A stretch of DNA of 64,000 bases. Origin: Phanerodontia chrysosporium (taxonomy: Eukaryota > Basidiomycota > Agaricomycetes > Polyporales > Phanerochaetaceae). The translations under genes were made by a program, and so were the position numbers. The notes beneath the pieces are model-generated. The model was not told the DNA's origin and made no database searches. It worked only from the letters and a program-made list of their open reading frames with translations. The stretch lies in NCBI GenBank assembly GCA_001910725.1, contig MJGA01000008.1, forward strand, positions 930,001 through 994,000. Direction: 5' to 3'. The first letter of the stretch is position 1. Every line of letters begins with the position of its first letter. Below are positions 12,001-22,659 of the stretch, piece after piece.

Positions 12001-12698
12001 GAGCGACCTATTCAGGAGCAAGACGCAGGACGTTATGAGACCTGTCAAGGAGTCGGTGAGCGATGCCTATTGCGATGCGTCTGGACAAGCCCTCGACTTG
12101 GTATACGTGGGCGACATGGGCGGTATCAAGATTTTCTTCAGTCGTGGTACGAAGGTCTATAGCGAGGATTGTGATGTGCATTGATCAGGCATACCAGATG
12201 TGCAGCAACCCAAAGCAGTAATGGCCAGCAAGAAAGAGGCCATCGCACGCTTCGTGCACATCATCCGGCCTTTGGGCGAGGTGTACAATCTGCCACCGTC
12301 TAGCTTGCACATTTTTTACGACCTTTCGGGTGGAACCATCGCGTTCAATCGCAACGCAAGCCTCTTTTGCAACCTCAGATTTTTCGAAGCATGGCGTGGG
12401 TTTCAACCCTGTGAACTTATATGGCTGTTTGACTAATTGTACTGCAGATGACTCTCAGGTCGATGGAGGACATATGGCAGAAGCCTACACATCGTGGTGG
12501 GTTTGAAGCACAAATATATGGATCTGATCCAGTGCTGACCTCTGCAGGTACTTTACCCTTGCGCATGAGATCGCTCACAACTTGGTCCAACCCCACAACG
12601 CGGAACATGAGTTCTGGTTCTCCGCCATTTGCGAGCGACATGTGCCACCTTTTACTCGACTTCTGGGTAGTTTGCCCCGTGCGGTGCAGTCTCCTTGA
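6091..12698 (+). CDS. Large Hsp90/sacsin-type GHKL ATPase, DUF3684-like, with C-terminal HEIAH metallopeptidase-like motif
   Basis: About 20 exons, protein of roughly 1,650-1,700 residues. The N-terminus (GHDESVEVNQRALIDKVL) leads into a GHKL ATP-binding domain: N-box ELLQNSDDA, then FKNDGIIF, then G2 loop IGAFGVGFYSLFS. The sacsin-like GARFIPTVERE-type segment reads MSARFIPTVERESIDF here. The long middle (8.1-11.3 kb) matches my knowledge of the fungal DUF3684 family. It is followed by a Ser/Pro-rich linker (11.5-11.9 kb) and a C-terminal domain containing TLAHEIAHNLVQPHNAEHEF, which has the HExxH zinc-protease signature and further histidines. Start at 6091 (MAY|WAAGHDES via a GTGCGG donor) or at an internal ATG near 6150. 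The role is unknown; a chaperone-coupled protease is inference from domain order. Confidence 0.88.
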
Positions 12699-12836
12699 GC
12701 TACTGTGTATGGATTTTGTTTAGTCCACGTCCAGATCATCAAGAAATCGCACTGCATCCCCAGAGGATGGAACATTTGCTGCTATCCATCAATTCTACAT
12801 TTATTTCTTGTATCCTCCAGTCACTATTGACCGAAA

Positions 12837-13343
12837 CTACTGCGCTCCTCCAACCAATGTCTCGACGATCTCCACAGCGCGTCTGAACTTGGCTCTATCC
12901 TCGTCCGTGGGTTGCACGGTGCTCGTCCCGTCTCCGCATCCACTCGGGCCACCGTTGACCCACATGAGGTCATCGCACCCGAACGCGATACTTGTGTCCA
13001 TCTTATAGATATCTTCGCTCCCTGGCGGCGACTCAACCGGGATGGTCTTGAGGATATTATGCAACTCATCCACAAGTGCTGTGGTCTTGGGGTCGGATGC
13101 AGAGAGCGTCTTCGGGGCTGCGTCCTGCAGCGAGGGTGTCCCGTCAGGGCGTATAGCGACAGTGATCTGTAATTCGGGACGTTGTGGGGTTCCCGTCACC
13201 GTGTAGATTGCGTTAGGGGTCGGCGGTGCGAAACCACCGGTGATTCCTACAGACCGCAAAGTCAATGAAGCTATGGTACAGCGGCACACGCCTTCAGAGG
13301 ACTAACCTCTCTGAAGTCGTAGGGAAAACTCCTTGGGTGCCAT
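12837..13343 (-). CDS. Hypothetical small protein
   Basis: Two exons. The first is MAPKEFSLRLQRG from the ATG at 13343; after a GTTAGT...TGTAG intron the second runs ITGGFAPPTPNAIYTVTGT to the stop at 12837, giving about 135 residues. Composition and the exact splice fit support a real gene. There is no signal peptide, membrane segment or motif that I recognise. Its 3' end lies about 140 bases from the 3' end of the convergent ATPase gene. Confidence 0.7.
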
Positions 13344-13554
13344 GTCGAGGGAGATGGCGGTTCGCGATAACACTACTGGCGAGGCAGTGCGCTTTATACT
13401 TCAGCGGCTGCAGCTTGGCGGAGGCCAATGCTAATCACACCACAGCCTCACCGCGTCCGGCTTTCGCTCATCGATCTCGAACCTCGTGCACGCGGAGCAT
13501 GACCCTCATTATCGGTTTCAACATCCATCATATGCGCAAACCGAATAATTGAGA

Positions 13555-16500
13555 TCATGAAATAACACAATCCTCCTTAAAACTTAGGTTGTACATAGTT
13601 TTGTCAACAGTTTTCTCTATTTTCTTCCAGTCTGATCGCCGCTGAATGAACTCATATACATCCTGGGGAATGGTACGTCAGATTGAGCGAACCGAAAGCA
13701 GACTGTCGCACCTCTGGACGGTACGCTCCTCCATACCGAGTAACGTCTCTGACAATCTGCGCAAGGTCCTTCGCGTCCTCAACGACGTAGACGTGACCCA
13801 GTAGTTTCAGGTACGAGAATTCCGCTGTGATACTAGGCACCTTGAGAGACGTAATGAAAGCATGGTATGCGTTCAAGTCTGCGATGACCTGGAAGCCGCC
13901 ATTGAGCGATATGATCTGTCGCTTGATATGCTTTTGCAATATACTGTGTTCTTCGTTCAGTCGGCAAGCTTATGAGTGAAGAGGTAAAGACGAACGCTAT
14001 CAACCGAATCCCGATTTCCTGATAGAAAACCTCGAGTACTTCCTTGCTCGTACTCCCCTTCAGTAACTGGCAGTGCATCTGTAGGCACTTGATCGCCTCT
14101 CTACAACCCTCAGTAGGTCCGAGCTCGAGAGGTTGGTCCTCTGGGGGATAGTATTCGCGTGGCTTGGTGTATCGGGTGATAATGTGCTCCACCTGATTCA
14201 TCAGTGTTTCGGTGCCCATGTTCAAGCCTGCGGCCACGGAATCGTCAAGTATATCTTCAAACCGTTTCTTCTCGCGCACAGCGGTATTAAGAAAGTCTGT
14301 CTTGTCTATATGCGGAGCCTAAGGAACTTGTCCGTCAGAAAGAAGAGAAGAGAGAACACGATTTCTCCCCATGCTGCATACCAGTTCCTTGTCGAAGTAC
14401 ACTTGTACCATCGATTGCATTGTATCTCCAATATGCACCAGTTCGAAGAATTGCAACAACGGTGCAACGCTGTTCGTCTCCTCATGCTCGGCTGGCCGAT
14501 ACGCTCGCATCTGCTCGGTTGCCCTTCAGTAAGCTGATCAGCAGGGGTTACTGTGCAATAGCTTTGTTTAAGCACCTGTCAAAGCCGGCCTTGATGTGCC
14601 TTTCGCCTAGAGCTTGAAGAAATAAAACGAAAATCTCCTCCAGGGTATCGCGTACTCGATGGCCATACTGGCCTGGATAGCCTGCGAACGTCTCGCAGCG
14701 CTTCAAGGACTCGCGATCCACGTGAATGAGCTCAAGAGCCGTGTCGAGCGATAGCAGAAGTTCGAACTTGTCAAGACTAGCTGTTGATGACGGCATTGAT
14801 GCTTTAGTAGGCGTCGTAGCACGTGTCGATGCGCGGGCTGATTCCGTATTGGAGGAGGTTGTGCTCGAGGAGGTAGAGTTCATCGAGAGTGTTGACGATA
14901 TCGACGCTACGGTATGTAAGCTGCATACGCAAATGGATGGACTATTGAGCCACTCACATCTCATGTCTTGCTTATCCCGGGTCGTTTCCACTTCAATTTG
15001 CGTATCGCCTTCCGGTTCGTCCTCGTCTCCGATGTCGAACAGCGTAGCGCTATGTCCTCCTTGACCAAACTCCGCATAGCCATCTCTGCCAAGGGCGCCG
15101 CTCCCACCCCATCGCTGAGGATTTAGCATGGCTATGCCTTGTACCGCGGCATTCCCCCCCGTCGTAAGCGCAGCACCAAACGCTTTGCCGACGGCGACAG
15201 TCGTACGCGGTACAATGGTGACCGGCAGCAGCAGGACATCGGTAAAGGAGGCGAGAACATTCCTCTTGACCTGCGCAGGGTTGTGCGAACCCAAAAAACG
15301 CGCTTGGTTGTCGTGAGAGGCAGTCGGCATTGTCGCTTGCTGAACGAGCTACGTATATGCTTAGTCACCAATATTTTATGACGAGGCCAGAAACGACAAA
15401 CCGTTCTTTCCCATGAACGACATATTCGATCGAAACACAGCTTGATGTACTCGACTTCCTCGTCGAGGTATTCGTCCATGTTTGACTCAAACATCCGGTA
15501 TCTGCCATGTTCGTTATTTCCAAATTCTGCGTCCTAAACCAAAGAAACGTACACGACATCCTCTGCGCGAGTGCGCGTCACCATTGCATCTGGACGCATT
15601 TCCGCAACTTCCATGATAACATCTACAATACGCCAGGCTTCGCGAAAGCTGGCGGCAGTGGCCTTCAGGAAAGCCTCATTCGAAATTTCGCGTGCTCGCG
15701 TTAATAACGAGGTAACATACTCCCCTACCTGCAGATGCGGTGAGTAAGACACGCCTCGTATGTGACTTTCGACTCACGACTTCATTTGCAAGCCTTTCCG
15801 CGAACGAGATGAGGACGCCTGCATCCGGAGGAAAGACGTGAACAGCACGCCCTCCTTGCTCTTTGAGTATTCTCAATATGTCTGTAATAAACGCATCCAT
15901 AGCGTCGAAGTCTAGCTGGTCATCTTTCCTAAGCGGTGTTAGCTTGACGACTGGCGCAATGTGTGGATAACGCACGTGAAGTTTTCGTGGGGGTCCCATT
16001 TGCTCTGGTATTCGTAGAATACTTCTTGCTTGTCCATCCATGCTCTCGCTAACTCCCATGAACCCTCTGATGCATCCCATACATCCCAGCTAGCTTGCGC
16101 CACCTCCGCCATCGCTGTCTCGTCTCCTTTGCTGTCGTTGGCATCAAACGCAGCTAGCAGAGCTTCGCCAAACAGGTCCATTGCTGCCCGAAGAGATGAC
16201 CGAAGTGAATCCCATTTCCGTAGCGGTTTGACATTTGCAGACAAGAATAGGGATAGCAGTCGGAGGATGAGGGACTGTTGACTAAGGGCTGGTGACGGCG
16301 CAGGGAAGAGCGCGCTGAGGATCGCATGTGGCGGAGATGATAACGCAGGGATGAACGGCTTCAGTAGTATGTGTGCACGCATATATCTGGAGCGGAATGT
16401 TGGCGCTGGAGATACCCATGCTCCCGCTGTAGGGCTTAGCACGGACGCACTGGCAAGTCCGGACACGAAGTCGTCAATGGCGTCTGGAGGAGCATTGACT

Positions 16501-16892
16501 GTTGTGAATTCTCCGAACTCGTCGTCACCACTGTCGACAGCGAGAGTAGGAGGAAGGCTATCCTTGCGTGCCGCGTTTTGGACCTTAGATTGGGACTCGA
16601 GCTCGTCCAAGACAGCCATAAAGCTAGGCCGGTCTGCGCCGAAGGCCCGCCATCGTTTCTTCCAGACCCGTTCATCGGTGGAGAGCTTGCCAAGAGCGCG
16701 GCAGGTCAGTGCATATGCGGGGATGTCTGGAACCGCAACATATGAGAGGATGAGGATGTGCACGTCTACCGGCAAGCGTCCGATGAGAGAGAAATTAGCA
16801 GGGGCCCTGGATGCTGGTACCTGCGAGGCACGTTTGGCGGATGACTGTGTCGAATATAGTTTGACGGGTTCGAGAGTAGCAAACTTGTCCAT
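13555..16892 (-). CDS. F-box protein of the recyclin-1/Pof6 type with Sec10-like C-terminal region
   Basis: About 10 exons encode a protein near 880 residues. After a variable N-terminus (MDKFATLEPVKLYSTQ) comes an F-box: LIGRLPVDVHILILSYV ... ALTCRALGKLSTDERVWKKRW. The large C-terminal part (AERLANEVVGEYVTSLLTRA, FNMDEYLDEEVEYIK-type segment, LLLSLDTALELIHVDRESLK, KKRFEDILDDSVAAGLNMG, AEFSYLKLLGHVYVVED) is the Sec10-like helical region of yeast Rcy1 and fission yeast Pof6. These proteins act in endocytic recycling and cell separation through an SCF complex with Skp1. The start at 16892 excludes an upstream in-frame ATG because that frame runs through a tRNA gene. Stop near 13555 after YNLSFKEDCVIS. 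Confidence 0.88.
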
Positions 16893-16993
16893 ACTGTGTG
16901 GGAGCACACCCGCCGCTCCCGACGAGTGCCGCGTGCTGGGCTTTTCCGCTTGGTGGTACGATTTGTAATGACTTTGTTTTTCGTAATGTTCAG

Positions 16994-17084
16994 GGGCACT
17001 TGGCGCAGTGGTAGCGCGCTCGCTTTGCATAATCACGTGATTGAGGACTGCGAAAGGCCATGGGTTCAATCCCCATAGTGTCCA
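16994..17084 (+). tRNA. tRNA-Ala (TGC) with 19-base intron
   Basis: Cloverleaf: acceptor GGGCACT/AGTGTCC with one G-T pair, D-stem GCGC/GCGC, T-arm ATGGG TTCAATC CCCAT, discriminator A. The anticodon loop is TTTGCA then a 19-base intron, then T, giving anticodon TGC. Mature length 72. The anticodon stem CTCGC/GCGAA has a C-A mismatch at its outer pair (27-43), so activity is slightly less certain. The intron contains the palindrome AATCACGTGATT. The gene sits about 100 bases upstream of the divergent F-box gene start. A TTTT run at 17091 can terminate transcription. Confidence 0.85.
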
Positions 17085-17327
17085 TATACATTTTGCTCTT
17101 GTTGGTAGAGCTAATCAGCTTTTCTGCAGATCACACACTTTAGCCTTTGCGCACAATGGTGCGTTGTGATAGGGAATGAGCTGGAGGCCTGACTCTCTTC
17201 CAGAGTATCTGTTTACTACTAAGCGCTTGCTTCGTGGCGCTGATAGACGCCTAAATTAATGAACGCATTTAGTTACACCTGTAAGATTGTTTCTTGGTCT
17301 TCTGCGTCATCCACCCGACCACTCGTT

Positions 17328-18835
17328 ATGAGTGCCCGCCAGCCCTTCATTCCTTTGCCTAAGTCTCAATCTCTTGTGTCCATGGATACCGAACAAACTC
17401 TTGGTGCTGATAACTTCAACGAAGCCGCAGATGTGACTCGCGCCCCTCGATCCTCTGCTCCCGAGAACACGCCGATGTGCTCTGCCTCTCCGCTTTCTGC
17501 TATCAACAAGCCTCTCAATATAAGTGGTTTTGCCAAGAATAGATCAAGCAATACTCGCAAATCCATCGAGGACTCTTCTCGCATTCGTTCTCCTTTGCCC
17601 TCGTTTTCTCGCATCTCCTCTGCTACTGGGCTCCACTCTGCAACATCCTTTCGTTTCCCGCTTGTACAATCAGCTCCGAGGTCCCGCTACGAATCTGCTT
17701 CCGATGATTTCTCTGCGAACAAGGCGCATATACCCACTTTGCACCCCGGTTTCGACGATGCAGACGCTGTTCAGACTGGAAATGCTGTCTCCTCACAGCC
17801 TCCGGACCCCCGTCCGCGTAAAAATACACGCTATAGTATCGAACGCCCCTCTGAAAGACTTGGCGAAGAGCCATATGGTCACCGCAATTCTGAGGACGAT
17901 AACTGTCGCACCGTCGACTCCACCAATCAAGAGCATCTAAGGACGGAACTGCGTGACGATGCTTACACCTCCGCTGATTGCGAACGCAGCAAGCCCCCTT
18001 TCGTCACCCAAAGCGCGTAGAGCGTCCCGACGAGCTGGAGCTTGGTGATCATCAGAATGTGGCCAAGCGTGCCAGGGCCGGTATCGAGGTGCGTTTCTCA
18101 CACGATCTCAGACGTACTCTCCATTCGTTGAGTTTCCCGCAATTCCTGTAGCTCATACCAACAAATGACGATCAGGCTGTCTATGGGTCCGACTTTGGCA
18201 CCCCACCGCCGCCTCCCCCTTTTAGCCTTTCGACGATACGCACTCCTTCTCCGCCTCCTTACGCGCGCCAGCGGCTCGAAGATATACGCGAGGATCATGC
18301 GATACGCCGTCTTTTGGGACGAGACCTCGATAGCGTCGTCGATGCGCATTTATCCAACTATAATGAGTCCAAGAATCGGTGGTCTGAATGCTCAGAGGAA
18401 GAATGGATGGCCGGTGCGAAGGGTATGGTCCACTGCTCAGCCCGAGACGATTCCCATTCAGTCACTCACCTCTTATCAGAAATATGTGCGAAGTTCTCGG
18501 GCTTGATGGACTTTGTGAGTTCACAACCGCCTCTTTCTATGTGTATTCCACTATAATTGACTTGCTACAGGTGAAGGAACATATGGAGTGCATACTTTCT
18601 AAGTATTATGACATATGTTGTGTTCAGTTGCTGATCGTCCCGTAGGCGAAAGCTCAACCTCTACACGTCTCTACAGTCTACAATCTCCGCCCACCGTACG
18701 GTGCTTGCTGGGCGTGAAGAGACTCTGAAGATCGTTCGAGACTCTCTTGTTCGAGAAAGTGGCAAGGTCGTTTCAACTAAACTCAACGATACGCAGGATT
18801 CCGAGGGCGTTCAGGGGACTTCACACCTGGGATGA
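17328..18835 (+). CDS. ECM11-like protein (C-terminal coiled-coil), with one unresolved frame break
   Basis: The ATG at 17328 opens MSARQPFIPLPKSQSL. A long Ser-rich, disordered N-terminal part follows to about 18000, then KRVERPDELELGD, a Pro-rich segment (FGTPPPPPPFSL), and a C-terminal helical region: WSECSEEEWMAGAKE, ICAKFSGLMDFVKEHM, LSKRKLNLYTSLQSTISAHR. That WxxxxxEEW pattern followed by a coiled coil resembles the ECM11 C-terminal domain, whose yeast member is a SUMOylated synaptonemal-complex protein; the match is tentative. The frame is lost between 17950 and 18020: an in-frame TAG lies at 18018. Either a 41-base intron (17953-17993) or one missing base in the C run 17994-17998 restores it. 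Confidence 0.65.
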
Positions 18836-19078
18836 AAGAGAATAGCGAAGCTCTAGAACATTGTCTGCGACGTGCATTTTGTGGACGCTGTACGGGTTTC
18901 TGAGCTATGCGCTTCCCTTGCTAGCTGTGTATTTGCATTGCACACTGATACCCATGGACAATATGATGATCATACTGCCTGCGACTAAGCTGATGTACGA
19001 ATGTGGTGGCACAGGACACAGCTTTCTGTTCCTTTTGCTAGTCAGGGATCCCTTCAGGGCTCACCGGAGTTGGTAAAG
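18836..19078. other. Intergenic, convergent
   Basis: No coding signature. It lies between the 3' ends of the ECM11-like gene and the minus-strand frames at 19079 onward. Confidence 0.4.
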
Positions 19079-19392
19079 TCATGGGTCTGATTCCTTCGCC
19101 ACATCCAAGTCGCCGACCTTGTAGTGAATGGAACTAGCAAGGATGTCTGCGCGTCCTGGTAGCGTAACCACACCATCAGACCAGTCGCACTCCGAGATGT
19201 TATAGCGCACCGTTCAACATCTTCAGCGTCGGAATGCGGAGCCCTTCAAGGCTCTCCGTCAAGACTGCGGGAGCGTCCCAAGGTCAGTCGACGTCCATGT
19301 CTTTCAACAGAGCAAGGTTTCTTACCAATGGGCATGGACGTTGCGGTCGCGATGAGGAGCAGCAAGCCTCCAAACAGTGACTGGAGTCGCAT
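19079..19392 (-). CDS. Possible small secreted protein, or terminal exons of a longer gene
   Basis: The ATG at 19392 opens MRLQSLFGGLLLLIATATS, a good signal peptide. An intron (GTAAGA...CCGCAG) follows MPI; the next exon is VLTESLEGLRIPTLKMLN. A second intron of about 57 bases (GTGCGC...GCGCAG) joins to DILASSIHYKVGDLDVAKESDP and a stop at 19079, giving about 62 residues. The second intron is itself open in another frame (ISECDWSDGVVTLPGRAD), so a missing base rather than an intron is also possible. An upstream minus-strand coding-like segment (19484-20114) might belong to the same transcript, in which case the signal peptide is only an internal hydrophobic stretch. Confidence 0.35.
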
Positions 19393-19483
19393 TGATAGCT
19401 CGCTAGCGACGGACAATTTTGGACAAGAGTCGTACGGCCATCCTGGTGGTGAAGCAGGTTATAACGTGGTCCCTTGCGGCGGC

Positions 19484-20114
19484 TCAACCCCGGATGCGAT
19501 TAGCTCCGGTTGGGAGAACAATGCCACACTTGCATGTATCACGTATCACCGCTAGAGGGTCTGTGGTCTCGCGGAGCCCCCCCATAGAAGCTGATCTGGG
19601 TGTATGCCGTGAGTAAGCCGCTCTGGATAGCAGTCCGTCCCAAGTCGCACCTACGACCAGCAATAGGTTGCGAAGAAAGTGCAAAGATGACGGAACGTCA
19701 GCTGTGGCTGATGGTGAATGTTCTCAATAGATGCATCGAGTAACGGCATCGAGACGTTGACACTGCAAGGAGACGAGCAGAGATTGCAGGCGACTGGATA
19801 AGGCATCACCGGGGTCACCGACTATTCGGGCAAATGCTGATTCGTACTCACATAGCTCGCTTGATGCGGGAATGAACCGCTCCCAGAACGATCCAAGGGA
19901 GATGTTCTGTGCAGAAGCGGTATGGTGTTCCCTACAGCATCCGCCGGAAGCCGTTTGGGCATGCCTTCGTGGCGCACTGTCTTGTTCGCACCCATGCCCA
20001 TATGGCTCTCATCAGCATCCGTTCACCGCATTCCTGATGTTCGAACTGAATCTGTAAAGCTTCTATCTCAGCGGCGATACGCACCCAATACACCTCGGGA
20101 CATCCGTGCATCAT
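19484..20114 (-). CDS. Possible multi-exon gene, identity unknown
   Basis: Three segments have coding-like composition and compatible splice sites: EIEALQIQFEHQECGERMLM..IWAW (about 19978-20090), an intron with donor GTGCGA, then NISLGSFWERFIPASSELCEYE..ALSSRLQSLLVSLQ (about 19757-19902), and after a 60-base intron DVPSSLHFLRNLLLVVGATWDG. The combined peptide resembles the helical, leucine-rich middle of fungal F-box/LRR-type proteins but no F-box is visible, so I leave it unnamed. It could be a decayed gene. It lies head to head with the UstYa-like gene at 20201. Confidence 0.3.
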
Positions 20115-20200
20115 ATGGCCCAGAGGCCTGGGAGCACCCTCGTAAAGCGTTCCTTCTCCTCTCTTCTACCTGCCACCTCCACCTCGTCGCCTCTCACTCA

Positions 20201-20837
20201 ATGGCATCAACGACTACTACACTTCTAGCTTTCGCCCTTTTCCTCGTCACCGTCCTGCATGCGCTTACAACCTACCGCTATGAGATCCGCTTACGCGCGC
20301 TCCAGCCTCCGGCTCCGAAGGAATATTGTGCGTTGAAAGTTACATCCTTTCCCAATATTCGCTGAATCGCGCCCAGCCTGGTTGGGGAACAATCACCCAG
20401 ACCAGCTGCCCATCCACATTGGCCGCGTAGCTCTGGTCTGGGATGATCCTTCCGACTGGGGACTACTCGAAGACGACCAGTGGGGGTCGCTCTTCGAGAC
20501 GGACGGCTTTACAAAAGTCGGGCCGCACAATCGTACATTCCAGATCTCAATGATGCACCAATTGCACTGCTTGGACGTCATACGCGTCGGCTTCGTCACC
20601 AACCGCACAGGCTTCGCGCACCATATTGAACACTGTCTTCGGTATCTGCGACAAAGCGTCCTGTGCTGCGCCGATGATACCCTCGAAGAGACCCATCCGC
20701 GGTTGAACGATGCTGGGGAGTGGGTGTACGCGGCTAGCGGGACGGGAATGGTGCATGAGTGCAAGGACTGGACTGCCATAAGGAGGTACATGAACACATA
20801 TCCAGCTGACGAGTGTGGGTCGCCTGACTGCATCTGA
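20201..20837 (+). CDS. UstYa-type oxidase (DUF3328), copy 1
   Basis: Two exons, about 190 residues. The N-terminus MASTTTTLLAFALFLVTVLHAL is a single membrane anchor. After a 52-base intron the catalytic part contains both family motifs: HQLHCLDVIR and, about 28 residues later, HIEHCLRYLRQSVLC (two HxxHC motifs, presumed metal/heme-independent oxidase residues). It ends ...MVHECKDWTAIRRYM. UstYa-family proteins oxidise side chains during ribosomally made cyclic peptide (dikaritin) synthesis in fungi such as ustiloxin; many basidiomycete members are uncharacterised. A paralogue about 80% identical by eye lies at 25168-25808 in the opposite orientation. No precursor peptide with repeated cores is visible nearby. 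Confidence 0.9.
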
Positions 20838-21069
20838 TAAATGTCGTGGCTGGAATGGTGTTGCTGTACGATATGTGTACTTTACCTCGTTTGTGACATC
20901 ACTCGGTCGGAAAGTCTGCAATGCAAATTTTGAGATCGCTGACTGTATGGGGGTGCATCATGCCGTCTGTAGGTACGCGTTGTAGAAGAAGAGTGGAAGT
21001 AATATACTACGTTGCGACATAAGCAAGACTCAAGTACGTGGGTGGCTCGGACTTACCATTCGCAAACCA

Positions 21070-21759
21070 TTACAGCTCAATCTCACGAACACCATCCTTG
21101 TCCACTATCTTGACCTTGAATCGGTCAGGCGATACTACCAACCGCTTTGACACCTCGTCTATGCAGCGTTTCAGCGTGGCGATGCCTTCATCTACATCCG
21201 CTTCGGGGTTATGGTATCTATGAAGATGATCAACTAAAAGCACGCAGTCCGGGTTTCTGCGGGCGTACTTGTCAAGGAGAGAAAGCGTGAAGTAGCTTCC
21301 GTAGCCGTGTGCGGCGAATGGCACCTCCGCTAGAGTGCCAAGATAGTCTACCCAGTACAGGTGAGGTGTATACGTGTTGATGTCATAGCCGCCGAGGAGA
21401 AGATTGACAGAATATGGCTTGCGGCTGCGCAACGAGTCTGCGAGTGACCGTCGGATCCAAGAGGCGGCAGATGGTGGGCGGAGGGGGAAGTTGTTGCGAA
21501 TATGGTACAGGCGGATGTTGCGCTCAATGTATTCCGCAAACTGAACGGTATCACCTAAGAGTATAAAGGGTTGGGACACGATTATATAGGTTCCAGTTGT
21601 CACTATACCTGGTTCCCCGGAGTACGCCATGAGCAGATGCGGGCTCAGCTCTTTGATCTTGTCTACGTCGCTCTTGACCTTGATGATGGAGTGGACGGCG
21701 GTGGTATCTGCCGCAACGAGCACATACCCCTTTCCTGTAAGAGCAAATGCAGTTTCCAT
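21070..21759 (-). CDS. PRE1: Proteasome subunit beta type-2 (beta4, Pre1 family)
   Basis: Non-catalytic beta subunit of the 20S proteasome core. It starts at 21759 with METAFALTGKGYVLVAADTT, lacking the propeptide and N-terminal Thr of active subunits, as expected for this member. One intron (GTATAG...TCTTAG) splits SGEPG from DTVQFAEYIERN. Downstream motifs VNLLLGGYD, LYWVDYLGTLAEVPFAAHG and KRCIDEVSKRL fit the family along the whole length (about 211 residues). It shares a short divergent promoter (about 200 bases) with the thioesterase gene. Confidence 0.93.
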   Translation of the reverse strand: METAFALTGKGYVLVAADTTAVHSIIKVKSDVDKIKELSPHLLMAYSGEPGIVTTGTYIIVSQPFILLGDTVQFAEYIERNIRLYHIRNNFPLRPPSAASWIRRSLADSLRSRKPYSVNLLLGGYDINTYTPHLYWVDYLGTLAEVPFAAHGYGSYFTLSLLDKYARRNPDCVLLVDHLHRYHNPEADVDEGIATLKRCIDEVSKRLVVSPDRFKVKIVDKDGVREIEL

Positions 21760-21955
21760 GATGCGAGGATGTGGGAGACGGTGGGAGGTGAGGGGAGGGA
21801 CGAGAGCAGACCGCGCAATGCTGCAGGACGCGTCACTTCGGTAGACGCTTGCCCACTCGCGACTGTCAAATTCGTTGACTCAGCACATTTCCCCGCACAC
21901 TCTCCGTGTCGTCCGCTCTCTCTTCGTTCCTCTGCGGTGAACAGACCAGTCGGCG

Positions 21956-22488
21956 ATGGCGCAGACCAGTGAACTCAAGGCGAGACGGCGCTCAGATTAT
22001 CCCTTCTTTCTTTCGTACAGGACAAGATGGTCAGTCTCGTTCAGCTCCTTGTGCATTCGGGCATCCTGACGACTCACTGCCCTGACAGGAGCGACAACGA
22101 CCAATATGCGCACATAAACAACTCCATATATTACCACTTCTTCGACTCTATCGTCAACACATATCTCATACGACATTGCGGGCTTACTCCACCCAATGGG
22201 CCCCTGATTGGCCTTGTCGTTTCCTCCTCCTGTCATTTCTTCGCGCCACTATCCTTTCCATCAGTCCTTGACCTCGGCCTCCGGGTTAGCAAGCTTGGAA
22301 CAAGTTCCGTGACCTATGAGGTCGGTGTTTTCGAGGAAGGGAAAGATATGCCAAATGCGGTGGGAGGGTACACCCATGTCTTCGTGGACAACACGAGTAG
22401 GAAGAGCGCGGCCATGGGACCAAGAACGCGGGAAGGACTCCAGAGGCTTCAGTCTCCTGTCGCAATCCTTGTGCAAACGAAACTATAG
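21956..22488 (+). CDS. Thioesterase superfamily (4HBT hot-dog fold) protein
   Basis: Start at 21956 (MAQTSELKARRRSDYPFFLSY). One intron (GTCAGT...CTGACAG) joins RTRW to SDNDQYAHINNSIYYHFFD, which carries the hot-dog motif DxDxxxHxNN-Y-Y of acyl-CoA thioesterases. The protein continues LIGLVVSSSCHFFAPLSFPS and YEVGVFE to a stop at 22488, about 158 residues, the usual size. It probably hydrolyses an acyl-CoA; the substrate is unknown. The short basic N-terminus does not look like a mitochondrial signal. Confidence 0.9.
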
Positions 22489-22659
22489 ATGCTCTCATTA
22501 TTGACGAGTGCCAATTGTTTATGCTTAGAGCTATCTCAACATGAGGTGCGTGCAGCTCTTGAGTATGGCTTTGCGTACGATGGCTAAGCGTATAGATGCA
22601 TATTGATCGCTGAACTCTTGTACCGACACAGATTAGCTGCCTTTCTCGTCCGTTTCCCC

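Noticed and set aside
16893..17069. Start of the F-box protein at 17069
   Set aside because: That extension would translate the antisense of the tRNA-Ala gene.
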